Below are positions 17,491-27,600 of a stretch of DNA of 64,000 nt, piece by piece; positions within the stretch are counted from its first letter, which is position 1, and each line of letters begins with the position of its first letter. Source of the DNA: AP-15 sp963772295 (lineage in GTDB: Bacteria > Pseudomonadota > Alphaproteobacteria > ATCC43930 > CGMCC-115725); assembly GCA_963772295.1 (NCBI GenBank), contig CAVYWO010000020.1, positions 930,001-994,000 of the forward strand, read 5' to 3'. Both the position numbers and the translations under genes were made by a program. The notes under the pieces are model-generated. The model did no database searches. It had not been told where the DNA came from and saw only the letters and a list, made by a program, of their open reading frames with translations.

Positions 17491-18057
17491 ATGTTCGGAT
17501 ATCGACACGGCGACCGCCACGCGCATGGCGGCATGTTCGGCGTGGGTGGTGGTCGCTTTGGCGGCCATCGCCATGGCGGCGGTCGCGGTGGCCGGCTCGG
17601 CCGGTTTCTTGACCACGGCGATCTGCGTTACGTGCTGCTCGGCCTCATCGCCGAGCGGCCGCGCCACGGGTACGAGCTGATCAAGGCCATTGAGGAGAAA
17701 TTCGGCGGGATGTACAGCCCGAGCCCCGGCGTCATCTACCCGACGCTGACCTTGCTCGAAGAGCTTGGCTACATCCGGCCGGACAGCGCCGAGGGTCCAC
17801 GAAAACAGTTCGTCATCACACCGGAAGGGGCGGCGTTCCTCGCCGCCAACCAGGCGGTCGTCGACCAGATCTTCGCGCGCATGGCGGAGGTCAGCCATGT
17901 CTATGCCGGCGGCCCGGCGCCGGAAATCCGCCGGGCGATGCACAATCTCGAGGCCGCGCTGACGATCCGGCTTGGGCACGGCCCGCTGACCACCGATCAG
18001 GTGCGCGCCGTTACGGCCATCCTGGACCGCGCCGCGAGCGAGATCGAGCAGAGCTGA
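17491..18057 (+). CDS. PadR-family regulator, YqjI-like (His/Gly-rich N-terminus)
   Basis: 188 aa, ATG 17491. The first 45 residues are rich in His and Gly (YRHGDRHAHGG, GGHRHGGGRGG), followed by the PadR winged helix LRYVLLGLIAERPRHGYELI, SPGVIYPTLTLLEELGYI and GPRKQFVITPEG. The tail DRAASEIEQ forms the dimer helix. This layout matches E. coli YqjI, whose His-rich leader binds nickel and controls release from DNA. The leader here lacks the Cys pairs of YqjI but keeps many His. It probably represses its own operon through the dyad at 17045-17076. Nickel or iron as effector is an inference from the family. Confidence 0.85.
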   Translation: MFGYRHGDRHAHGGMFGVGGGRFGGHRHGGGRGGRLGRFLDHGDLRYVLLGLIAERPRHGYELIKAIEEKFGGMYSPSPGVIYPTLTLLEELGYIRPDSAEGPRKQFVITPEGAAFLAANQAVVDQIFARMAEVSHVYAGGPAPEIRRAMHNLEAALTIRLGHGPLTTDQVRAVTAILDRAASEIEQS

Positions 18058-18174
18058 CCTCCAGGCGGCTCCGACGCGCCGCAGCGGACGGCGGGATTGG
18101 GGCATCCTCGCCCATCCCGGGGGTCGTCCCGCAAATCGACTGCACGACGCCGATTGCGGCCATTGGCGTGACGC

Positions 18175-19525
18175 CTACACCGCTGCTCGCCCCAGAGCCG
18201 TGACGCCCACCTCCCCTAGATACCGCTCAAGCGCTGATACGTTGTCCGCGCCAACGATGGCGCCGACATAGCCGTCCGGCCGGACCAGTACCCACTCGCC
18301 GGGCGACAAGCCGTAAGCGTCGCGGAAATGGCCGGCGTCATCCACCAGATCGCCGCGCGGGCCAACCGTACGAACGTACAGACCGGGGCGCGGGGCGACG
18401 GCGGCGCGGTCGGCTTCGTAGCCGAGCAGGGTCCAGTGCGGACCGCGGAACAGCGAAAACAGACGGGTCGGCTGGCCCGCCGCGCCGCACACCGGCGCAT
18501 CCGGTGCCCGGTCGCCAACTGCCGCGTCTCGCGGCCGCGCCGCATCGTTCCCTGCTTCGCTTCGTCAAGCAACCGCGTCGCCATCCCGAGCATGCCGGCC
18601 GCGATCGGGCGGCGTTCCTCCCACGCTGGTGTTCAGGCCCTGGCCGCCGGTCGGCGGATGGATGTGCGCGGCGTCGCCGGCCAGGAACACGCGGCCGACC
18701 CGATAGCGGTCGGCAAGACGCGCGTTCATCGAGTATAGCGGATGCCCATACGACCGATCGGATGACGATGTCCCGGCCGGTCCTCTCGGTAACCAGCGCC
18801 GTCAGTCCCTCGGCGGTGACATCGACGTCACCCTCCAGCGGCACCGGAGCCTGCACCTGGAAGAGCTGCGTGCCGGCGAGCGGGCACAGCAAAATCTGCT
18901 GCGGCCCCGAGCCGAACCGGTGCCAGGCGTCACGGCCGATGCCCTCCAGCTCGACATCCGCGACGATGGCGCGCGCGCCAAGCGTCTCGCCGGGGAAGCC
19001 GACGCTCAGCGCCTGACGCACGAAGCTGCGGCCGCCGTCGGTGCCAACGAGATAGCGCGCGCGCACTATTTCGCTCCCAACCTGCGCGGTGACGCCTCCG
19101 GCATCCGGCGAAAACCCGGTCAGCTCCCGCACGAACTCCGGCCGGTGGCCGAGTTCGGCGAGACGTTCGCGCATCACTGTTTCGGTGACGAACTGCGGGA
19201 CCATCAAGGGCGCGTGATACGGCTCGGCCGGCGTGGGTCCGCGGGCGTCACTGATCGGTGAATCGACAAAACTGCCGTCCGGGCGGTACTCGCGGATCGG
19301 TGGATAGGGGCCTCCGGTCGCGAACAGCCGGTCGACGATGCCATAGTCCTCGAACACTTCCTAGCTGCGCGGCTGGATGCCCTTGCCGCGCGAGCCGTGG
19401 AAAGGCGTCTCCGCCTTCTCGATCAGTCGAAAATCGACACCGCGCCGGGCAAGGTCGATCGCGAGCGACAGCCCCGCCGCACCGGCGCCGCAGATCAGCA
19501 CGTCAGTGGTCGCTTCTTTCGGCAT
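18175..19525 (-). pseudogene. FAD-dependent aromatic monooxygenase (PheA/TetX type), decayed
   Basis: Start at ATG 19525: MPKEATTDVLICGAGAAGLSLAIDLARRG, the FAD-binding GxGxxG. The expected PRSQEVFEDYG is interrupted by TAG in place of Gln at about 19362. Further on, GTDGGRSFVRQAL and the FAD motif VFLAGDAAHIHPPTGGQGLN are visible, but the latter is out of frame with what precedes it. Near 18620 the sequence jumps from NTSV straight to EERRPIAAGMLGMATRL, an internal deletion of roughly 30 or more codons. The C-terminal thioredoxin-like domain (RLFSLFRGPHWTLLGYE, LVRPDGYVGAIV) is in yet another frame. Multiple independent lesions show genuine decay. It is divergent from an intact MarR gene. 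Confidence 0.9.
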
Positions 19526-19536
19526 GACACGGCCCT

Positions 19537-19564
19537 CATATATGTGTATAATACACACATATGG
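19537..19564. promoter_or_regulatory. MarR operator/divergent promoter region
   Basis: TATATGTGTATAATACACAC (from 19539) and its flanks form an imperfect inverted repeat (ATGTGTAT / ATACACACAT) between the monooxygenase start and the MarR gene. A further half-site ATACACATAT lies at about 19600. It fits a MarR dimer site that would have controlled both directions. Confidence 0.6.
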
Positions 19565-19593
19565 GGATCGAGGGCTCCTCGTCAAGGATAAAA

Positions 19594-20061
19594 GTGCAAA
19601 ATACACATATACGCCATACGCTGCGCCCGCTGCACGAGGCGCTGATCGATGTAGTCGGCTTTTTCAACCGGCCACAAAACGACGCCATCCTGCTACGCGA
19701 GGCCGGCGTTTCGCTGGATCGCGCGCTCTTCCCGCTGCTGGTGCTGATCCAGCGCCGCGGGCCGCTCGGGGTGGGCGAATTGGCGAACCGGGTTGGTCGC
19801 GACTACACGACGGTCAGCCGGCAAGTCGCGAAGCTCGAAACTCTGGGCCTCGTCGCTCGGCGCGCAGGTAAGACCGACCGCCGCGTGACCGAGGCGGTCG
19901 TCACTGAAAAGGGCCAAGCCATGTCCGAAATGCTGGACGCGGCGCGCGAGCGGCTGGCAGGGAAGGCGCTCGCGAGCTGGAGCGAGGAAGACTTGGTGGA
20001 ACTGGCGCGGTTGCTGCGCCGGTTTGCAGACAATTTGATGCAAGGGCCGGGAAAAACGTGA
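19594..20061 (+). CDS. MarR-family transcriptional regulator
   Basis: 155 aa from GTG 19594, preceded by AAGGATA. An ATG at 19561 is also in frame but lies inside the palindrome and has no ribosome site, so 19594 is preferred. The winged helix is clear: LDRALFPLLVLIQRRGPLGV, ELANRVGRDYTTVSRQVAKL for the recognition helix, then ETLGLVARRAGKTDRRVTEA for the wing. The ends are helical, as in other MarR dimers. It probably repressed the divergent aromatic monooxygenase and sensed its phenolic substrate. With the target decayed, its present role is unclear. No frame damage seen. Confidence 0.82.
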   Translation: MQNTHIRHTLRPLHEALIDVVGFFNRPQNDAILLREAGVSLDRALFPLLVLIQRRGPLGVGELANRVGRDYTTVSRQVAKLETLGLVARRAGKTDRRVTEAVVTEKGQAMSEMLDAARERLAGKALASWSEEDLVELARLLRRFADNLMQGPGKT

Positions 20062-20138
20062 GCCGGCGGCCAGTACGACGGCAAGGTCGCTTAAGGGGCA
20101 TGGGCCGTCGTCGCCCCTGAGGGAAACGGTGGTCGGCA

Positions 20139-20218
20139 ATGGGTCGGCTTGAGCCGTTGGCTCGGGGTCGACAGCGGTCCGTGGTCCCGACGTACGTCGA
20201 ATGGGTGCACGGGGTGGA
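20139..20218 (+). repeat. Dispersed 80-bp repeat, copy 2
   Basis: Near-identical to 16828-16907, a few substitutions only. It lies about 180 bp before the start of cyclase copy 2, in the otherwise gene-free 20062-20401. Confidence 0.8.
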
Positions 20219-20401
20219 GAGCTGCCCTTCCCGATTTGCCCGGCCGGTGATGCCCATGCTTTGGCACCGGTCATTTACTGCCCCGATGCCACGACACGCC
20301 TGACATTGCGCCCAATTCAGCGGTGTCGCTGGTAGCGCAGAGGGCGGGGGTCTATCGTCGTCCGTGAGGGGCTGCCGCTCCTCGGAGCCGAGGATCACCG
20401 C

Positions 20402-23400
20402 ATGGACGTAGCGGCGTGGCTGCGCGGCCTTGGTCTTGAGCGTTACGAGCAAGCATTCCGCGATAACGAGATCGACGAAAAAGTGCTCTCGAGCCTGACG
20501 GCCGAGGATTTGAAGGATCTCGGTGTCACCTTGGTCGGGCATCGCCGGCGGCTGCTCGACGCCATCGCCGCACTCGGCGCCGCGGTGCCCGCCGCGACGG
20601 TGACGCCGGGGTCCGGCGATGCCCCGGCACCAGCCGAGGCCGAGCGGCGGCAGCTGACGGTGATGTTCTGCGATCTGGTCGGCTCGACGGCATTGTCGGC
20701 GCGGCTCGACCCGGAGGATCTGCGCGCGGTGATCGGCGCCTATCATCGCTGCGTTGCCAAGGTGATCGGGCGCGGCGGCGGGTTTGTCGCCAAGTATATG
20801 GGCGACGGGGTGCTGGCCTATTTCGGCTATCCGCGGGCCGGCGAGCACGATGCCGAGCGCGCGGTGCGGGCCGGGCTGGAGCTGGTCGGGGCGGTGACCG
20901 GGCTCGACACCGTCGCCGCGGCGCCATTGCAGGTGCGGGTCGGCATTGCCACGGGCCTCGTTGTCGTCGGGGATCTGATCGGCGAGGGCATGTCGCAGGA
21001 ACAGGCGGTGGTCGGCGAGACGCCGAACCTCGCGGCGCGGCTGCAGGCATTGGCCGCGCCGGGCACCGTGGTGATCGCGCCAAGCACGCGGCGGCTGACC
21101 GGCGGGCTGTTCGAGTACGCGGATCTGGGTGCCGTCGAGCTCAAGGGCCTGGGCGCGCCGGTCAAGGCCGCGCGGGTGGTGCGCGGGAGCGCCGCCGAGA
21201 GCCGCTTCGAGGCATTGCACGGGCGCGACCTGACCCCGCTCGTCGGCCGCGACGAAGAACTGGCGCTGTTGCAGCGCCGGTGGCGCAGGCCAAGGCCGGC
21301 GAGGGCCGGGTGGTGGTGCTGATCGGCGAACCCGGCATCGGCAAATCGCGCCTTGCGCAGGCGATGCTGGAGGAGGCGGCGGGCGAGCCGTACGCGAGAC
21401 TGCGCTATTTCTGCTCGCCGCACCATCAGGCGAGCGCGCTCCATCCCTTCATTACCCAGATCGAGCACGCCGCGGGCTTCAGCCGCGAGGACATGCCGGA
21501 AGCGCGGCTGGCCAAGCTCGAAACGCTGCTCGCCAGGTCGCATGCCGGCGCCGAGGAGATCGGGTTCATCGCCGAGCGGATGTCGGTTCCGACCGGCGAC
21601 AAATACCGTCTCCCGGACCTCGCGCCGCAGCGGCGCAAAGAGAAGACATTCGAGGCGCTGCTGGCGCAGTTGACGCGGCTGGCGGCGCGAACGCCGGTAT
21701 TGATGCTGTTCGAGGACATGCACTGGATCGACCCGACCTCGCTCGAGCTGTTGACCCTGACCGTGGCGCGGGCATCGCGGCTGCCATTGCTGCTCCTCGT
21801 CACCGCGCGGCCGGAGTTCACCCCGCCCTGGCCCGCCGACGCGCATGTCACCACATTGCCGCTTGGCCGCCTCGGCCGCCGCGACGGCATGACCCTGGTC
21901 GCGCGGTCTGCCGGCGGCAGGGCATTGCCGGCCGAGATCCTCGAGCAGATCCTCGCCCGCACCGACGGCGTGCCGCTGTTCCTCGAGGAGCTGACCAAGA
22001 CCATTATCGAAAGCGGCCTGCTGCGCGATGAGGACGGGCGTTACGCGCTCGACGGCGCGCTGCCGCCGCTGGCGATCCCGGCCACCCTTCACGAACTCGC
22101 TGATGGCCCGGCTCGATCGCCTGGCGCCGGTCCGCGAGGTCGCCCAGATCGGCGCCGCCATCGGCCGCGAGTTCTCCTATCCCCTGCTCAGCGCCGTGGC
22201 CCAACAGCCCGATGACCGGCTGACGGAGGCTCTCGACCGGCTCGTCCGATCGGAGCTGGTGTTCGGCCGCGGCGAGGTCCCGGAGGCGGTCTACACCTTC
22301 AAGCATGCGCTGGTGCAGGAGGCGGCCTATGCCAGCCTGCTGCGTGAGCGCCGGCGAACGCTCCACGCCCATATCGCCGAGGCGCTCGAAGGCGAGTTCC
22401 CGGAAGTGGCCGAGACCCAGCCGGAATTGGTCGCACACCGCTACGCCGCCGCCGGGCTTCCCGCTCGCGCCATCGATCATTATCGCCGCGCCGCGGAGCG
22501 GGCGATGGCCGCCTCGGCCAACGCCGAGGCGATCGCCCATTTGACGAGGGGCCTCGCGCTGATCGCCTCGCTGCCGGAATCGTCCGAGCGGATCTCGCGG
22601 GAGATCGACTTCCGCCTCGCGCTCGGCAGCCCCCTTACTGCCACACGAGGGTGGGGATCTGTCGAGGTGGAGGCCGGCTACACCCGAGCCAAGGAGTTGT
22701 GTGCGGGCGCCGACGACACCCCCGAGCTCTTTCGCAGCCTCGTGGGGTTGTGGGTCTATCATGTGCTTCAACCGGATCTGGAGACCGCGTCGGAGCTTTC
22801 CCGGGAGCTTTTCACCCTCGTAGCAAAGCTCGGGAATGATGAGTTCCGTTTGCTCGCCGAATGGGCCGCTTGCCTCACTTGCTTCTGGTGCGGACGATAC
22901 ACGAGTGTGCCGTCTCACGCCGCTCGGGTACGGGCGCTGTACGACCCGGAGCGCCACCGCGGGCCAAAGATTTTCATGATGGACCCGGCCATGGCAGCCC
23001 TGGCTTTTGAGTCGCTGGCCTTGTGGTGCCTCGGCTATCCCGAGCGCGCGTCCGAGCGGGGGCTCGCCGCCCTCTCGATCGGCCAGACGGCGGCTCATCC
23101 GTTCAGCCTGTGCGCGGCTTTGTGGAACGAGGCTTGGCTCAGGATTCAGCGGAGGGAACCCGAGCTGATGGCTGCGCGGACCAAAGCGTTACTGGCGGTC
23201 GCAAGGGAGCAGGGGTTCGCGTGGGACTGCGCCCTGGGTTCGATGTACGAAATCTGGCACGACGCCTCGGTAACGGGGCAGTGCGCAGACGATCGCATAG
23301 AAGCTTTCCGGAGCGCTCGGGCCGAGGTGCGAAGGATCGGGGTCCGCGTGGGCCTCGGTTTCCGGGATGCTCTATTTGCGGAATGCCTCGAAAAACACGG

Positions 23401-23758
23401 GAATGCCGATGAAGCCCTGACGGTGCTCGAGGCCGCGGTCGTGCACTTCGAGCGCACGGGCGATGTCCATTGGGAGCCGGAAGTCCATCGGTTGATCGGC
23501 GATGTGCTCCTGCGGCGGAGCCCAAGCGCTCCGGATCAGGCGGAAGTTTCATATCGGCGGGCGATCGAGCGCGCCCGTTCGCAAGAGGCGAAGTCGTGGG
23601 AGCTGCGCGCCGCCGCCAGCCTCGCGCGGCTATGGCGCGACCAAGGCAAGCCCGCCGCGGCGCTCGATCTTCTCGCCCCGATCAACGGCTGGTTCACCGA
23701 GGGCTTCGACACCGCCGATCTGAAGGATGCCAAGGCGCTGCTGGAGGATCTGGCGTGA
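20402..23758 (+). pseudogene. SAM domain / class III nucleotidyl cyclase / AAA ATPase / TPR protein, copy 2, two frameshifts
   Basis: ATG 20402. SAM domain at residues 1-60 (WLRGLGLERYEQAFRDNEID, LGVTLVGHRRRLLDAI). Class III cyclase domain at about 80-260 (VMFCDLVGSTALSARLDP and KYMGDGVLAYFGYP with the two metal Asp, GETPNLAARLQ with the transition-state Asn and Arg). Then the signalling ATPase (GEPGIGKSRLAQ, MLFEDMHWIDPTS) and TPR-like repeats. One base is lost near 21287 (TGGCGCAGGCC against TGGCAGAAGGCC in copy 3) and one A gained near 22090 (CACGAACTCG against CACGACTCG). The original frame returns after the second. Both sit in short homopolymers. Corrected, the protein would be about 1,118 aa. 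The family couples cAMP or cGMP synthesis to an unknown ligand. Confidence 0.85.
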
Positions 23759-23836
23759 GCCGGCGATTCCAGGACCTCTCGCCCGGTACGGAGAAATGGC
23801 GGCGACCCGGCGGCCTGCGGCCGTCGGTGAAGGCGT

Positions 23837-24220
23837 TCATGCGGCTCGTTCTATGTTGTAGGGGCGAACGAGAAGGTCGGCCGGAATCTTCCACGCTTCG
23901 CTGATCTTGTGGATCATTTCGACCGTCAGCGCGCGCCGGCGCAAGAGAATATCCGATGCGCGTGCGCGGGAGCCGAGGAGTTCGGCGAGCTCGGCCTGGG
24001 TATGCCCGAGTTCTTCGATGGCGTAACGCAGCACGTCGATCGGGTCAAAGCGCTCGTCGGTTTCGACAGGCCACCGCTTCGCTTCGTATAGCTCGACGAG
24101 TGCGACAAGCACCTCGAGCTTGTCGCCTTCCTCGCTATCCTGCGGTGCACCCCAACAAGCGTCGATCTCGGCAAGTGCGACGCGGTGTTCTTCGTCCGTA
24201 CGGATCGGTCGGATGTCCAT
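23837..24220 (-). CDS. higA: HigA-type antitoxin (Xre helix-turn-helix)
   Basis: 127 aa, ATG 24220 behind AGGGAAG; GTG 24223 is the alternative. N-terminal segment MDIRPIRTDEEHRVALAEID and CWGAPQDSEEGDKLEVLVAL as in the HigA family, then the helix-turn-helix GHTQAELAELLGSRARASDI and LRRRALTVEMIHKISEAWKI. The gene follows the toxin by 12 bp, the reversed order (toxin first) usual for higBA. HigA neutralises HigB and represses the operon. The pair sits between two near-identical cyclase genes on the opposite strand. Confidence 0.88.
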   Translation of the reverse strand: MDIRPIRTDEEHRVALAEIDACWGAPQDSEEGDKLEVLVALVELYEAKRWPVETDERFDPIDVLRYAIEELGHTQAELAELLGSRARASDILLRRRALTVEMIHKISEAWKIPADLLVRPYNIERAA

Positions 24221-24232
24221 CACTCGCTTCCC

Positions 24233-24535
24233 TTAGAATTGCGATACGGTCAGCGCGTCGATGCGGTCATACTCCGCATGCGTGCCGATGAATTTCACGA
24301 AGGCTATCTGACGGCGGAAGTCGAAGGCAGCCACGAGACGATAATTCCCTCCAGCAATCTCGAACCTGACGCGCTCGCGGTTCAGTACCTTGGCTCTGGG
24401 CGCGACCTTCTGAACCTCATCCGTGGAGGTCCAATGCGCGGCCTTGACGAGTTTGTACCAGCGTTCGAGTGAAACCCGCGTTTCCCTGTGCGTGTCGCAA
24501 AAGCCGACGAGCGCATTCCGCGCGATGACCCTCAT
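24233..24535 (-). CDS. higB: HigB-type mRNA interferase toxin
   Basis: 100 aa. ATG 24535 is chosen because it gives the family N-terminus MRVIARNALVGFCDTH. Conserved segments: ALVGFCDTHRETRVSLERWY, AHWTSTDEVQKVAPRAKVLN, RVRFEIAGGNYRLVAAFDFR, AFVKFIGTHAEYDRID. The ending with GTHAEYD is characteristic of the HigB/RelE-fold family that cuts mRNA on the ribosome. A longer upstream open frame exists but carries no family sequence. It is the first gene of the higBA operon. Confidence 0.88.
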   Translation of the reverse strand: MRVIARNALVGFCDTHRETRVSLERWYKLVKAAHWTSTDEVQKVAPRAKVLNRERVRFEIAGGNYRLVAAFDFRRQIAFVKFIGTHAEYDRIDALTVSQF

Positions 24536-24667
24536 AACAAAGCCTGCCATGCTCCCTATTTGGGAACAACCCGCTGGTGATCGGAGAACCGGTGTAAGTC
24601 GGCCTCGACAGAATGCCCCGCCGGGACTGTAATGCTGCTCGCGGCGTGCCGTCTTCAGGCTGCTCCG

Positions 24668-27600
24668 ATGGACATAGGGGAATGGCTGCGCGGTCTCGGG
24701 CTCGAACAATATATGCCCGCGTTCCGCGACAACGACATCGACCAGGAGGTTTTGCGCCGCCTGACGGCGGAGGATCTGCGCGAGCTTGGCGTCGCATCGA
24801 TCGGCCATCGCCGCCGCGTACTCGACGCGATCGCGGCGCTCGGCGCGGCCGAAGCATCATCATCGGCGTCCTCTCCGGCCCCGGCTGGCGCCAGCGAAGC
24901 CGAGCACCGGCAGCTGACGGTGATGTTCTGCGATCTCGTCGGCTCGACGGCGCTGTCGGCGCGGCTCGACCCGGAGGATCTGCGCGCGGTGATCGGCGCC
25001 TATCACCGCTGCGTTGCCAAGGTGGTGGGCCGCGGCGGCGGGTTTGTCGCCAAGTACATGGGCGACGGGGTGCTCGCCTATTTCGGCTATCCGCGGGCCG
25101 ACGAGCACGATGCCGAGCGCGCGGTGCGCACGGCGCTGAAGCTTGTCGAGAAGGTGGCCGGGGTCGACACCGTCGCCGCGGTGCCGCTGCAGGTGCGGAT
25201 CGGCATCGCCACCGGGCTGGTGGTGGTCGGCGATCTGATCGGGCAGGGCGCGTCGCAGGAACAGGCAGTGGTCGGCGAGACGCCGAACCTCGCGGCGCGG
25301 CTGCAGGCATTGGCCGAGCCGGGGACCGTGGTGATCGCGCCGAGCACGCGGCGGCTGACCGGCGGTCTGTTCGAGTACGCGGATCTGGGCGCCGTCGAGC
25401 TCAGGGGCCTGGGCGCGCCGGTGATGGCCGCGCGGGTGGTGCGCGGCAGCGCCGCCGAGAGCCGCTTCGAGGCATTGCACGGGCGAGAGCTGACCCCGCT
25501 CGTCGGCCGCGACGAGGAGCTGGCGCTGTTGCAGCGCCGCTGGCAGAAGGCCAAGGCCGGCGAGGGCCGGGTGGTGGTGCTGATCGGCGAGCCCGGCATC
25601 GGCAAATCGCGTCTCGCGCAGGCGATGCTGGAGCAGCCGGCGGGCGAGCCGCAGACAAGGCTGCGCTATTTCTGCTCACCGCACCATCAGGCGAGTGCGC
25701 TGCATCCCTTTATTACCCAGCTCGAGCACGCCGCGGGCTTCAGCCGCGACGACCTGCCGGAAGCGCGGCTGGCCAAGCTCGAAGCGCTGCTTTCCCGGTC
25801 GAACGCCGGGGCCGAGGAGATCGGGTTCATCGCCGAGCGCATGTCGATCCCGACCGGCGACAAATACCGTCTGCCGGACCTCACGCCGCAGCGGCGCAAG
25901 GAGAAGACGTTGGAGGCGCTGCTGGCGCAGATGGCGCGGCTGGCGGCGCGGCAGCCGGTATTGATGCTGTTCGAGGACGCGCATTGGAGCGACGCGACCT
26001 CGCTCGAGCTGTTGACCCTGACCGTCGCACGGGCATCAACGCTGCCGCTGTTGCTTCTCGTCACCGCGCGGCCGGAGTTCACCCCGCCCTGGCCCGCCGA
26101 GGCATATGTCACGACATTGCCGCTCACCCGTCTCGGCCGCCGCGAGGGCGCGGCTCTGGTCGAACGGTCTGCCGGCGGCAAGGCGCTGCCGGCCGAGATC
26201 CTCGAGCAGATCCTCGCCCGCACCGACGGCGTGCCATTGTTCCTCGAGGAGCTGACCAAGACCGTCATCGAAAGCGGCCTGCTGCACGAGGAGGACGGGC
26301 ATTACGCGCTCGATGGCGCCCTGCCGCCGCGGGCGATCCCGACCACCCTGCACGACTCGCTGATGGCCCGGCTCGACCGGCTGGCGCCGGTCCGCGAGGT
26401 CGCCCAGATCGGCGCCGCCATCGGCCGCGAGTCCTCCTATCCCCTGCTCAGCGCCGTGGCCCAACAGCCCGACGACCGGCTCAAGGAGGCTCTCGACCGG
26501 CTCGTCCGCGCCGAGCTGGTGTTCGGCCGCGGCGAGGTCCCGGAGGCGGTCTACACCTTCAAGCATGCGCTGGTGCAGGAGGCGGCCTATGCCAGCCTAT
26601 TGCGCGAGCGCCGGCGAACGCTCCACGCCCATATCGCCCAGGCGCTCGAAGGCGAGTTCCCGGAAGTGGCCGAGACCCAGCCGGAACTGGTCGCACACCA
26701 CTACGCCACCGCCGGGCTCCCCATTCCCGCCATCCAATATTATCGCCGCGCCGCGGAGCGGGCGATGGCGGCCTCGGCCAACGCCGAGGCGATCGCCCAT
26801 TTGACCAAGGGCCTCGAGCTGATCGACTCGCTGCCGGAATTGGCCGAGCGGATCTCGCGGGAGATCGACTTCCGCCTCGCGCTCGGCACCCCCCTTACTG
26901 CCATACGAGGATGGGGATCTGTCGAGGCGCAGGCCGCCTACACCCGAGCCAGGGAGTTGTGTGCGGGCGCCGGCGAGACCCCGGAGCTCTTTCGCAGCCT
27001 TGTGGGGTTGTGGCTGTATCATCTGGTTCAACCAGATCTGGAGACCGCGTCGGAGCTTTCCCGGCAGCTTCTCACCCTCGCAGCAAAGCTCGGCAGCGAC
27101 GAGTTGCGTTTGCTCGCCGAACTCGTCGCTTGCGGCACTTGCTGCTGGTCCGGACGATACACGAATGTGCCGTCTCACGCCGCTCGGGTGCGGGTCCTGT
27201 ACGACCCGGAGCGCCACCGCGGGCCAAAGATTTTCATGATAGACCCGGCGATGGTGGCCCTGGCTGTTGAGTCGCTGGCCTTGTGGGCCCTCGGCTATCC
27301 CGAGCGCGCTTCCGAGCGGGGGCTTGCCGCCCTCGCGATGGCCCAGACGGTGGCTCATCCGTTCAGCCTGTGCTGGGCTTTGCGGTACGAGGCTTGGCTC
27401 AGGATCCAGCGAAGGGAACCCGAGCTGATGGCCGCGCGGACCAGAGCGTATCTGGCGGTCGCAACGGAGCAGGGGTTTCCGTATGACTGCGCGGTGGGTT
27501 CGATGCTCGAAATCTGGCACGACGCTTGGGTCACGGGGCAGCGCCGAGACGATCGCATCGAAGCTTTCCGGAGCGCGCTGGCCGAGCTGCGAAGGATGGG

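Noticed and set aside
24613..27270. An 885-codon open frame overlapping cyclase copy 3
   Set aside because: Alternate frame of a GC-rich gene; Arg/Ala/Gly-rich with no family sequence, whereas the other frame has SAM, cyclase and ATPase motifs.
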